NCBI GenBank assembly: GCA_025458385.1
Contig: JALOSO010000001.1
Coordinates: forward strand, 1-40,853
Source of the DNA: Paracoccaceae bacterium
GTDB taxonomy: Bacteria > Pseudomonadota > Alphaproteobacteria > Rhodobacterales > Rhodobacteraceae
Direction: 5' to 3'
Length of the DNA stretch: 40,853 bases
In this document: positions 10,987 to 18,990 of the stretch, one piece after another
Numbering within the stretch: position 1 is the first letter of the stretch
Layout of the letters: each line of letters starts with the position of its first letter
Notes under the pieces: model-generated
Databases searched by the model: none
Told to the model about the DNA's origin: nothing
Seen by the model: only the letters and a program-made list of their open reading frames with translations
Position numbers and translations under genes: made by a program

Positions 10987-13900
10987 CGCGGCATCCAGAC
11001 ACGCGTCAGGGACAACAGCTTGTCAACATCAAGCGGCTTGGACAGATAGTCATTCGCCCCGGCGGCCAGACACTGGTTCTGATCCTCGGCCATGGCTTTG
11101 GCGGTCAGCATGATGATCGGCAAGGTTTTCCAGCGATCGATCTTGCGTATTTCCCGCGTGGCGGTCAGCCCGTCCATCTCGGGCATCATGACATCCATCA
11201 GCACCAGATCGATCTTTGGCTGTGCCCCATCCGCGATGCGCCCCAACACTTCCAGCGCCTCACGGCCGTTGCGGGCGATCTGGACGGTTGCGCCATGCGG
11301 CTCGAACACCCCGGTCAGGGCATAGACATTGCGAATGTCATCCTCGACCACCAGAATCCGCCGACCTTCCAGCATTGCATCGCGGTTGAGCGAGGCAGCC
11401 AGCATTTCGCGCTGTTTTTCCGGCAGATCCGACACCACCTGATGCAGGAACAAGGTCACTTCATCGATCAGCCGTTCGGGCGACTTTGCACCCTTGATGA
11501 TGATCGATTTCGAATGCCGGCGCAGGCGCTGTTCCTCGGCCTCGGTCAAGGACCGGGCGGTGTAGATGATGACCGGAGGGAAGCTCGGATCGTCGTCGGC
11601 ATCAAGCCGTTCCAGAACATCGAAACCCGTGGCATCCGGCAAGGTCATGTCCAGCACGATGCAGTCAAAGCTCTGGCTTGCAAAGGCAGCCAATGCTTCG
11701 GCAGCGGTCGAGGCGCCCACCGTTTCAACCTCGCTGTTGCCCAGAAGGGCCTTCAGCCCTTCAAGCTGCGCCGGGTCATCCTCGACGATCAGGACGCGCC
11801 GCACACGTTGTTCCAGCCGTTGCTCCAGCCGCTGGATCGCCTGCGCCAATTCCTCGCGCTGGACGGGCTTGAGCATATAGCTGATCGCACCCTGCGACAA
11901 AGCCTCGTGGGTGTAATCCTCGGCTGACACCATATGCACCGGAATATGCCTGGTGCGCGCGTCCCGCTTGAGTTGATCCAGAACCGACAGACCGGAATGA
12001 TCGGGCAGACCGACATCCAGCACGATCGCATGGGGCAGGTAGGTTCGGGCCGCGCGCACCGCTTCGTCCGCGCGCCCGACACACAGGCATTTGAACCCAA
12101 GCTCATGGGCCAGATCCAGCAAGACACCGGCAAAGGCGATGTCATCCTCGACCACCAGCATGATGCGGTCCTCTGAGGTCAGGATGTCGCGGTCATCGGT
12201 CAACCCGTCCAGCGGGGCGGGCGCTGCGGGGGCTGCCCCGTCTTGCGCTGCCTGCACGACCATGCGGGCGGGTTGCGCGCGTGCAGGCAGGGCGGGGGTG
12301 GGCGTGGACGGCTGTTCTGGCAAATCCCGCGGAAGGCTGAGCGTAAAGGTGCTGCCTTGGCCCGGCGTGCTTTGCAGCCGGATCTTGCCACCCAGCAGGT
12401 CGGCAAGCTCGCGCGAGATCGAGAGGCCAAGGCCCGTGCCGCCATAGCGCCGAGAGATCGTGCCATCCGCCTGACGGAACGCATCGAACACCGCATCCTG
12501 TTCGGTTTCGGCAATGCCGATCCCGGTATCCTGCACAGAAAAATCGATCCCATGTGCCGATGGGGCGATGCGCAGTGTCACGCGGCCCCGTTCGGTGAAC
12601 TTCAGCGCGTTGGACAGAAAATTGCGCAACACCTGTTCCAGCCGGTTGGTATCGGTGTGCAAGGTGCCCAGCCCCGGTGCCACCTCGGCCTGCAACTCCA
12701 ACCCCTTGGAGCGGGCCTGCACCTCGAACCCGCGCAACAGCTTGCGCGCAACGACTTGTGGATCGACCTCGGCGCGGATGAGATCGAGTTTGCCAGCCTC
12801 GATCTTGGACAGGTCGAGAATGTCATTGATCAGCGTCAGAAGATCCTGCCCCGAGCTTTCGATGGTCTGCGCCCAGCGCACCTGCTCGTCGGTCAGCGTT
12901 CTTCCGCGGTTTTCGGCAAGCAGTCGTGCCATGATCAGAAGCGCGTTCAACGGTGTGCGCAGCTCATGGGACATGTTGGCAACAAATTCGGATTTGTAGC
13001 GGCTTTCACGCTCCAGCGTCCGCGCCTGATCTTCAAGCGAGCGGCGCGACTGGACCAGCGCATTGCGCTGATCTTCCAGCATCTGCGCCTGACTTTCGAG
13101 CTGGGCGTTCTGCTCCTCAAGCTCTGATTGCTGATGTTCCAGCAATTGCTGGCTTTCCCTCAGCGCGCGGGTCTGTTCTTCCAACTCCTCGTTGGTCGCG
13201 GCCAGTTCTTCGGTGTAGCTGCGCAGTTCTTCGGCCTGTCTGCGGCTTTCTTCAAGCAATTGCTGCAATTGATTGCGGTATTGCGCAGACCGGATCGCGA
13301 TCCCGACCTTTTCCTTCACACGTTCAAAAAGCATCAGGTTGGCCGGTGTGGGCGCGTGGTCCATCCCCAGTTCCAGCACGCCATTGCAACCGATCCCGTC
13401 GAAGGTCGGGATGATGACGCTATGGGCGGCACGTCCCTTGATCATCGCGGTTTGCCAGCCCAGGGTCTGATCGGCACTGGCCGAAAGCGTGATGATCTTG
13501 TCGACTTCCACCGCGCGCGAGATGTGACCCTGCCCGTCACGCACGGTTTGAGGCAAGGTTTCGACATCACCGCCCCATTGGGCAAAACGCTCGAAATCGC
13601 GGCCTTGCCGAACGTAGATCACCGCGGCGCGCGCACCAACCCAGTCTGCAAGATCGCCCAGAACCTGCGACCCCAGCTTTTCCAGCGTCAGATCGCCCTG
13701 CACAGACTTGCCAAGCAGAACCTGCCCTTGCTGCACCCATTCCGCCTCCTTGAGCCGGGCACGGCTGACGATGAACAACCGCCCCGCCGCCCCCAGCAGC
13801 AGGATGATGAAGGCCGCCATGATGCGGTTCGCGGCCGCCACCGCGGGGTTCACGTCCGTGTCAACGCTGGCCGCATCCAGATAGAACCCGGCCGTCAGGG

Positions 13901-14123
13901 CCCCGGCGATGACCAGCGCGGTCACGAGAGGCAACAGCGGCTGCGGCGCTGCAAAGGTAAGGACCAGTGGCAGAAAATAACCAAGCCAGACGGCTGTCCC
14001 AAGGGGATAGATCAGGTCCAGAAAGAAGACGGCGGCAAGCGATAGGGCCACAATGCCGACGATCTGATACTTCCACTGCGTAATCACGAAACGCGTCCCC
14101 TTTTGCGCCGGCTGTCCCGCCAC
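10983..14123 (-). CDS. Membrane hybrid histidine kinase with GAF and three receiver domains
   Basis: This is a 1046-residue sensor. Hydrophobic segments at about 18-120 form an N-terminal membrane region. A GAF-like sensing domain follows (about 135-285), then a long Glu/Gln-rich coiled coil (about 286-380). The HisKA domain carries His386 in SHELRTP and the HATPase lies at about 490-600 (DTGIGI, GGTGLGLSIS). A Pro/Ala-rich linker leads to three receivers with acceptors Asp703, Asp825 and Asp977. No HPt domain is present, so phosphate must pass to a separate carrier or between receivers. The longest start is GTG at 14121-14123; GTG at 14085-14087 with AAGGGGA upstream is an alternative and removes 12 residues. 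An EcfG-type promoter match lies upstream. Confidence 0.92.
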   Translation of the reverse strand: MAGQPAQKGTRFVITQWKYQIVGIVALSLAAVFFLDLIYPLGTAVWLGYFLPLVLTFAAPQPLLPLVTALVIAGALTAGFYLDAASVDTDVNPAVAAANRIMAAFIILLLGAAGRLFIVSRARLKEAEWVQQGQVLLGKSVQGDLTLEKLGSQVLGDLADWVGARAAVIYVRQGRDFERFAQWGGDVETLPQTVRDGQGHISRAVEVDKIITLSASADQTLGWQTAMIKGRAAHSVIIPTFDGIGCNGVLELGMDHAPTPANLMLFERVKEKVGIAIRSAQYRNQLQQLLEESRRQAEELRSYTEELAATNEELEEQTRALRESQQLLEHQQSELEEQNAQLESQAQMLEDQRNALVQSRRSLEDQARTLERESRYKSEFVANMSHELRTPLNALLIMARLLAENRGRTLTDEQVRWAQTIESSGQDLLTLINDILDLSKIEAGKLDLIRAEVDPQVVARKLLRGFEVQARSKGLELQAEVAPGLGTLHTDTNRLEQVLRNFLSNALKFTERGRVTLRIAPSAHGIDFSVQDTGIGIAETEQDAVFDAFRQADGTISRRYGGTGLGLSISRELADLLGGKIRLQSTPGQGSTFTLSLPRDLPEQPSTPTPALPARAQPARMVVQAAQDGAAPAAPAPLDGLTDDRDILTSEDRIMLVVEDDIAFAGVLLDLAHELGFKCLCVGRADEAVRAARTYLPHAIVLDVGLPDHSGLSVLDQLKRDARTRHIPVHMVSAEDYTHEALSQGAISYMLKPVQREELAQAIQRLEQRLEQRVRRVLIVEDDPAQLEGLKALLGNSEVETVGASTAAEALAAFASQSFDCIVLDMTLPDATGFDVLERLDADDDPSFPPVIIYTARSLTEAEEQRLRRHSKSIIIKGAKSPERLIDEVTLFLHQVVSDLPEKQREMLAASLNRDAMLEGRRILVVEDDIRNVYALTGVFEPHGATVQIARNGREALEVLGRIADGAQPKIDLVLMDVMMPEMDGLTATREIRKIDRWKTLPIIMLTAKAMAEDQNQCLAAGANDYLSKPLDVDKLLSLTRVWMPR

Positions 14124-14153
14124 TCAGCAAAATTTTACTTGCCAACATTCAGG

Positions 14154-14178
14154 AACGCATTCGCGGGCAGCGGGTTCC
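14154..14178 (-). promoter_or_regulatory. EcfG (general stress sigma factor) type promoter match
   Basis: On the minus strand GGAAC (14178-14174) is followed after exactly 16 bp by CGTT (14157-14154). This is the consensus described for alphaproteobacterial EcfG sigma factors (Caulobacter SigT, Sinorhizobium RpoE2). Transcription would begin about 7 bp further on, 24 to 60 bp before the two possible starts of the three-receiver kinase. The rest of the 173-bp gap 14124-14296 holds only a small hairpin (14168-14183), which overlaps the -35. Confidence 0.6.
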
Positions 14179-14296
14179 CGCTGTCGGAAACTTTTTTCGC
14201 GCGCTGGCGCCGACACAGCCAAAGGCGCCTGACCCGCGTGCATCAGGGCTTTGACAAGGTTGACGCGGTTGTCGGCACAAGGCCGCAAGGCGGGTG

Positions 14297-15058
14297 TCAG
14301 CGCAGTTCCAGCAGGCCCCCGTCCACCGGAATGATCTGTCCTGTCATCCACGCCGACCGCTCTGTCGCCAAGAACAGGATCACCTCTGCAATCTCTTGCG
14401 GCGTGCCCCAGCGCGCTATGGGATAGCGGCCGATCACCTGTGCCAAAAGTGCCTGAAACTCTGCCTCATCGGCGGCCCGTGCGCGAAACTGCGACTCGGA
14501 CAAGGGCGTGCGCACCGCACCGGGGGCAACCGCATTGACACGCACGCCACGCGCCGCGAAATCGGCCGCGAGTTGCCGGGTCAGTGCAACGACGGCGCCC
14601 TTGGCGGCGGAATAGGCCGCCACGCCCTTCATCCCCGAAAGACCCACCGTCGAAGCCGTGAAAACAAGCGTTCCCCCCTGCGCGAGCAGATGCGGCATCA
14701 CCGCGCGCGCCGTCAAGAAAGCGCCGGTGGCGTTGACCTGCATCGCACGGTTCCAGCTGTCCAGCGAAAGCGACAGCACATCGCCCTCGACCATCGCGCC
14801 CGCGTTCGCGATGCAGGTGTCAACCTGCCCCGTCCAGCCGATCGCCGCATCGACCATAGCCGCGACCGAGCTTTCCTCCGCCACATCGGCACGCACAGGC
14901 CGTGCCTGATGGCCCAAGGCGATCAATTCCGCCGCCGTCTGGTGTGCCGCGGCTTCGTTCAGGTCGGCGCAGAGCACGGCAAAGCCGTCGGCGGCGCAGC
15001 GTTCGGCAGCGGCCCGCCCGATTCCTGACCCCGCACCCGTGACAATCGCGGTTTTCAT
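14297..15058 (-). CDS. SDR family oxidoreductase
   Basis: This is a 253-residue classical short-chain dehydrogenase, cytoplasmic and NAD(P)-dependent. The Rossmann glycine motif is TGAGSGIG at 7-14. An acidic residue after the second strand (ADLNE) suggests NAD preference. NAG lies at about 85-87, and the catalytic set Ser136, Tyr149 and Lys153 is complete (YSAAK). The C-terminus MTGQIIPVDGG is typical of FabG-like and alcohol/polyol dehydrogenases. The start MKTAIVTG overlaps the glutathione transferase stop as ATGA, so the longer in-frame extension is rejected. It is the last gene of the deacetylase-GST-SDR operon. The substrate is an alcohol/ketone pair that cannot be specified. Confidence 0.92.
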   Translation of the reverse strand: MKTAIVTGAGSGIGRAAAERCAADGFAVLCADLNEAAAHQTAAELIALGHQARPVRADVAEESSVAAMVDAAIGWTGQVDTCIANAGAMVEGDVLSLSLDSWNRAMQVNATGAFLTARAVMPHLLAQGGTLVFTASTVGLSGMKGVAAYSAAKGAVVALTRQLAADFAARGVRVNAVAPGAVRTPLSESQFRARAADEAEFQALLAQVIGRYPIARWGTPQEIAEVILFLATERSAWMTGQIIPVDGGLLELR

Positions 15059-15747
15059 CAGGCCGGGTCCGGGGCAAAGATCTGCGGATACATGGCCCGC
15101 ATCGCGTCTTGATCCATCTCGATCTTGAAGGCGTGCCGATCCTTGAGCGTCAGCGCACGCTGTGCAGCAGGTCTGGCATCCAGTTCCGCCATCAGTCTTG
15201 AAATATTGGGAAACTCTTGCAAGGCCCCGTCGCCGAGCATGGCCGGGATGCGCGGCGCCCACCCCCAGACAGCCATGTCGAGGATCGTGTAGCGATCGCC
15301 CATCATGTAACGACCCTGAGCCAGACGATCGTCGATGATGCGCCAATGCCTGCGCGCCTCATAGTCATAGCGCTTGCGCGCATAGGCGTTGTCGCCGGGC
15401 GCAAAATTGCGGAAGTGAACGGCCTGCCCCGAAAACGGCCCGACGCCCGAGGCGATGAACATCAGCCAGGACAGCAGGGCGCCCCGGTTCTGCGGCGTCG
15501 CCTCGGGCAGGAACTGCCCGGTTTTTTCCGCCAGATACAGCAAGATGGCATTGCTGTCGAAAACGACCACATCGCCATCCACCAGGGCCGGCACCTTGGC
15601 ATTCGGATTGATGGCAAGATAGGACGGCTCGTGCTGCTGGCCCCGCTTCGTATCGACGGCCACACCTTCATAGGGCAGACCGGATTCTTCCAGAAACAAG
15701 GCGACTTTCAACGGGTTGGGCGCCGCGTTGTAATAGAACTTGATCAT
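15058..15747 (-). CDS. Glutathione S-transferase family protein
   Basis: This 229-residue protein has the thioredoxin-like N-terminal GST domain (about 1-80, with NPNAKVPALVD and the glutathione-binding FDSNAILLYLAE segment) and an all-helical C-terminal domain (TILDMAVWGWAPR). The pattern is closest to the Nu/YfcG-like bacterial GSTs, which perform glutathione-dependent reductions or conjugations. The start overlaps the deacetylase stop by one base (TGATG), and the stop overlaps the SDR start as ATGA, so the three are one translational unit. Pairing of a GST with an SDR is also seen in aryl-ether cleavage pathways, but nothing here proves such a substrate. Confidence 0.91.
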   Translation of the reverse strand: MIKFYYNAAPNPLKVALFLEESGLPYEGVAVDTKRGQQHEPSYLAINPNAKVPALVDGDVVVFDSNAILLYLAEKTGQFLPEATPQNRGALLSWLMFIASGVGPFSGQAVHFRNFAPGDNAYARKRYDYEARRHWRIIDDRLAQGRYMMGDRYTILDMAVWGWAPRIPAMLGDGALQEFPNISRLMAELDARPAAQRALTLKDRHAFKIEMDQDAMRAMYPQIFAPDPA

Positions 15748-16661
15748 CAGGGCTGTCCTTGTGTTTGGGGCGTGACACGGGTCTTCCAGACCCAGTCCGC
15801 GATTTCTGCATGCGTTGCGAACCAGATCGGCCCGCGCGATCTTGCATGCGCAATCAACTGGTCCAGGATCCAGATCCGGGATCGATAGCCGATGACAAAG
15901 GGATGCATCACCAACTGGAACATCCCGCCCTCGTCAAAGGCCGCATCAAACTCGCGCCGGAAAATGTCGAACACCGCGTCTGGCGGGGTCCAGGGCCGGG
16001 TCGCCGGATCGCGGTTGAAAAGCAGGTAAACCGCGTCATCGCGCACCCATTCGACCGGCACCTCGACCACGCCCGTCGGCTTGCCATTCGTGACCAGTTC
16101 ATAACATTCGTCATCGGCCATCAGGCTGCTGTCATAGGCAAAGCCCAGTTCGGCCACGAGGTCGATGGTGTGCGGGCTCAGATCCCACTGGGCCGCACGA
16201 TGGCCCACGGGGCGCTGCCCGGTCAGCCGTTCCAATGTGTCGCGGGCGCGCAGCATCAACTCGCGCTCGGTGCTGCGATCCAGGCGCGAGGTGTTTTCGT
16301 GAATCCAGCCATGCACCCCGATTTCATGCCCTGCGTCGGTAATGGGGCGCATCGCATCAGGATCGATCAGGGCCGCAACGGCGGGTGTGAAAAAGGTGGC
16401 GCACACATCGTGACGGCGCAGCACCTCAAGCACGCGCGGCACCCCCGTGCGGCGCCCGAACTCCCCCCAGGCAAGCCGCCCGATGGCGGCACGCCCCTGC
16501 CCCAGTTCAAAGGTTTCATGATCGGCATCAAAAGACAGCGCCACCGCACAACGCGCATCATTGGGCCAGCGCGCAGGCTTGAGCGGTTGTCCCGCGCGCA
16601 CCCGGTGGATCAGGCGGCGCCATTCATCCTCGGGCATATCCCAGACGCGGTCAGGCAGCAT
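15747..16661 (-). CDS. Polysaccharide-deacetylase-fold hydrolase (PuuE/PgdA-like)
   Basis: This 304-residue NodB-fold protein has the metal-binding pattern of the PuuE (allantoinase) and HpPgdA group: SFDAD at 43-47, then the His-x3-His motif at His117 and His121 (VHGWIHEN), and later YDSSLM and MHPFVIGYRSR. There is no signal peptide, so it is cytoplasmic, which favours a small-molecule amide or ring-opening hydrolase over a cell-wall enzyme. The ATG at 16659-16661 was chosen because GGGGGCG lies just upstream; an in-frame upstream start would add a basic tail of 16 residues. It is first in the deacetylase-GST-SDR operon and follows the cysteine hydrolase gene on the same strand. The substrate is unknown. 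Confidence 0.85.
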   Translation of the reverse strand: MLPDRVWDMPEDEWRRLIHRVRAGQPLKPARWPNDARCAVALSFDADHETFELGQGRAAIGRLAWGEFGRRTGVPRVLEVLRRHDVCATFFTPAVAALIDPDAMRPITDAGHEIGVHGWIHENTSRLDRSTERELMLRARDTLERLTGQRPVGHRAAQWDLSPHTIDLVAELGFAYDSSLMADDECYELVTNGKPTGVVEVPVEWVRDDAVYLLFNRDPATRPWTPPDAVFDIFRREFDAAFDEGGMFQLVMHPFVIGYRSRIWILDQLIAHARSRGPIWFATHAEIADWVWKTRVTPQTQGQP

Positions 16662-16737
16662 CACGCGCCCCCGATGATGGCGTATCGCACGGTGGCAAAG
16701 GTGGCGCAAAGATGGACATGTTCACCAGACGGGGCTT

Positions 16738-16758
16738 TCTGTTCAATATGAAAACATT
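16738..16758. promoter_or_regulatory. Weak match to the shared IclR-type operator
   Basis: GTTCA-ATATG-AAAAC at 16741-16755 resembles the core GTTCG-N5-CGAAC found elsewhere in the window and shares the ATATG spacer with the TRAP site at 22227-22247. A further half-site TCGCACAAAA lies at 16815-16824. Both fall in the 184-bp gap upstream of the deacetylase operon. The gap shows no other clear element. Confidence 0.3.
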
Positions 16759-16845
16759 TGTTTGCATATCGCCCAAAAACACTACAAAGCCGCGACCCGC
16801 ACTGTCCACACTTTTCGCACAAAAGTTCGAATTTTTCGGCGCACC

Positions 16846-17502
16846 CTATGGCTGCAACTCGGCGACCAGCTGGTCCGTCGTAACCTGCCTGCAATAGCCC
16901 TTTATCGCGGCGATGGATGCCGCCTGACGCGCCGCCCCGAAGGTCAGGCAGGCATCTGTCACCTGTGTCACCAGATAGCCCAGATCACAGGCATCGCGAA
17001 TGGCGCTTTCAACACATTGATCGGTCAGGACACCACAGATGATGATCTGCTGCACTCCCAGGTTCCGCAGCACGTAATCGATATGGGTGGAGACAAAGAC
17101 GCTGGAGGAGGATTTCGGGAACACCATCTCATCCCCCTGTGGCGCGATCTCGTCCAGCACCTTTCCGTCCCACGACCCCTTTGGCACATTGAAGCCGCTG
17201 ATCTTGTAATCAAGGCTTCGGTCGCGCCCATCCAGCGTCAGGCTCTCGATGGTCGTGAACATCACCTCGACCCCCGCCTTGCGCGCCGCCGCCTGCACGC
17301 GTTGCATCCGTGGCAGGGTCTGGCTGCGCAGCTCTGCCAGAAACGGATCCCGGCGCTCGGCGCATTCTGCGGGCGTCATGCTTGCCCACTCGGCCCCGTC
17401 CGGATGGCAGGAGAAGTTCTGCACATCGATGAACAGCAAGGCCGCGCGATTCGGCACGATCGGAATTTCACGAGATGTGGTTGACAAGAATGGCGACTGC
17501 AT
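16846..17502 (-). CDS. Isochorismatase-like cysteine hydrolase
   Basis: This 218-residue cytoplasmic enzyme belongs to the isochorismatase/N-carbamoylsarcosine-amidase superfamily. The expected catalytic triad is visible: Asp26 in LLFIDVQN, Lys130 in VFPKSSSSVF and Cys163 in GVLTDQCVES. Members hydrolyse amide or carbamoyl bonds (N-carbamoylsarcosine, ureidoacrylate, biuret, nicotinamide) or isochorismate, and sequence alone does not discriminate. The start at 17502 gives a normal short N-terminus; an upstream in-frame ATG at 17610 adds 36 atypical residues and is not favoured. It is divergent from the polyamine-type transporter, sharing a 291-bp control region, and precedes the deacetylase-like hydrolase gene on the same strand. 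Confidence 0.9.
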   Translation of the reverse strand: MQSPFLSTTSREIPIVPNRAALLFIDVQNFSCHPDGAEWASMTPAECAERRDPFLAELRSQTLPRMQRVQAAARKAGVEVMFTTIESLTLDGRDRSLDYKISGFNVPKGSWDGKVLDEIAPQGDEMVFPKSSSSVFVSTHIDYVLRNLGVQQIIICGVLTDQCVESAIRDACDLGYLVTQVTDACLTFGAARQAASIAAIKGYCRQVTTDQLVAELQP

Positions 17503-17793
17503 GGCGACCTTTTCCGGGATATGGCGCTGCCGAAGCAGCAAAATAACGCACATATGTTCAGCATGTTCTGCCGCGAAAGCAAGCTGTTGAGCGGGCAGAC
17601 CTGCGCGCACAGCCGCGACCCATGCGGCAAGATAACGATATATATAATTATATCAGACTCTTATTTGATGATCCGCACGGCGGGGCGCAGTCCAGCCGAC
17701 CGTTGCGCGAAAGATTAGCGGCGACCTGCAAGAATATCGTTGAAAAATCGATTTTTGCGCATAACAGTTCGCATAGCGAACAAGGAGGTTCAC
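17503..17793. promoter_or_regulatory. Divergent control region, hydrolase / polyamine-type ABC operon
   Basis: This 291-bp gap is AT-rich compared with its surroundings. It contains an imperfect inverted repeat with arms GATATA/TATATC (17637-17654), a perfect 14-bp palindrome AAAAATCGATTTTT (17743-17756), the operator at 17764-17784 and a strong ribosome-binding site (AAGGAGG, 17782-17788). Promoters for both flanking operons should lie here, but no unambiguous -35/-10 pair stands out. No convincing gene is seen in it. Confidence 0.6.
17764..17784. promoter_or_regulatory. IclR-type operator at the polyamine-type ABC operon
   Basis: ACAGTTCG-CATAG-CGAACAAG: the core GTTCG/CGAAC arms are a perfect 5-bp inverted repeat with a 5-bp spacer. 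It abuts the ribosome-binding site and lies 9 bp before the ATG at 17794. It matches the shared consensus TTTGTKCG-N5-CGMACAAA in the core and right arm. A regulator bound here would block transcription. Confidence 0.5.
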
Positions 17794-18987
17794 ATGAACA
17801 GCGACCGTATCTTGCACCGGATGGCGTCCCGCAACCCCCTGCGTCAGCCCATGCAGCATTCTCTGAGCCGCAGGACATTTATGCAGGCGCTTGCCGCAGG
17901 CACCGCAGCGGCCAGCCTGCCCCTCGCGGCACAGGCACAAACGCGCCCGCTGTCGCTGTTGACGTGGGATGCCTATGCCGACCCGCGCCTGCTTGCCTTG
18001 TGGAAGGAACAGACGGGCGGCGACATCCGTTATGAAATTCACATCTCGGACCCAAGTTCGGTCAACCGACTGCGCGCCGGTGAAACCTCGGTCTGGGATT
18101 TCGTCAACCTCAACAACCCTTGGGCGCGGGGGGAATTGTGGCCCGCTGGATTGATCCGCGAATTGCCACGCGATCGGTTCGAGCCGCTTTATGCACAGAT
18201 GAAACCCAAATTCGTCGCCCCCTATCCTTGGGCCATGAGCGAGGACGGCAATCACCTGCTTGGCATTGTGCAGCGGTATGAAACCTTTGACTTCGTTGTG
18301 AATTCGGATGTGATCTCCCCCCAGCTTGCCAAGGACGAAGGCTGGGACCTGTTCAACAACCCGGATTTCACCGGCCGCTACGGCATTCTTGCCTATGAGG
18401 ACTGGAACGTGATGGACATCTGCATGGGCGCAGGGGTTCACCCGTTCAAAGTAAAGACCGATGAAGAAGTCGCGAAATTCGAAGAAACGGCCAAGCGCTG
18501 GATTCAGAACGCGAAACTGATCACCACGGATTTCGTGCAGCTGAACCTTGCCATCCTGAATGGCGAGATCGATCTGTATTTCACCGGCGGCACCTATACC
18601 ACGGCGGCAGCGCGGCTGGAGGGGGTCAGCAATCTCTATGCCATAACCCCCAATTCGGGGCCGGCCGATGGCAAGGGTGGCATCAACTGGATCGAAATCA
18701 ACTCTGCGGTGGCCAACCCCGACCCGCTGGATGCGGCTTTCGACTTCCTCGAATTCATCACAACCCCCGACGCGGCCGAGATCGTGGCGCGCGGCAACGG
18801 CAACTTCCAACCCGTCGCCCAGATGGCAAACCCCGAACTGATGGCACGCTTCTCGACCGAGGAGCTGGCCGCCATCCAGTGGGATGAATTCGATGAACGG
18901 GTCAGCAACGCGGTCGAGTTCGACATCGTCCCCGATTACGACCGGCTGTATGACATCTACTCCGCAGCGATGCGCGCAAGGGGCTAA
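17794..18987 (+). CDS. Spermidine/putrescine-type ABC substrate-binding protein, Tat signal
   Basis: This 397-residue extracytoplasmic binding protein is of the PotD/PotF type. Residues about 24-50 form a twin-arginine signal (SRRTFMQALAAG, hydrophobic stretch, AQAQ cleavage region), implying export of a folded protein. The mature part has the class pattern SLLTWDAYADP near its start, and FDFVVNSDVI and YFTGGTY further on. The AAGGAGG ribosome-binding site fixes the ATG at 17794. It heads an operon with one ATPase and two permeases. PotD-like proteins bind polyamines but the class also takes other cations and small organic nitrogen compounds, so the substrate is open. No frameshift or truncation is seen. 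Confidence 0.9.
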   Translation: MNSDRILHRMASRNPLRQPMQHSLSRRTFMQALAAGTAAASLPLAAQAQTRPLSLLTWDAYADPRLLALWKEQTGGDIRYEIHISDPSSVNRLRAGETSVWDFVNLNNPWARGELWPAGLIRELPRDRFEPLYAQMKPKFVAPYPWAMSEDGNHLLGIVQRYETFDFVVNSDVISPQLAKDEGWDLFNNPDFTGRYGILAYEDWNVMDICMGAGVHPFKVKTDEEVAKFEETAKRWIQNAKLITTDFVQLNLAILNGEIDLYFTGGTYTTAAARLEGVSNLYAITPNSGPADGKGGINWIEINSAVANPDPLDAAFDFLEFITTPDAAEIVARGNGNFQPVAQMANPELMARFSTEELAAIQWDEFDERVSNAVEFDIVPDYDRLYDIYSAAMRARG

Positions 18988-18990
18988 GGC

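Noticed and set aside
14168-14183. Hairpin CAGCGGG-TT-CCCGCTG as a terminator for the SDR operon
   Set aside because: On the transcribed minus strand the A-run precedes the hairpin and no T-run follows; the sequence is better explained as part of the EcfG-type promoter.
17637-17654. AT-rich stretch as an attachment site or replication element
   Set aside because: There is no integrase, no duplicated flank and no iteron series; a promoter or operator role is simpler.
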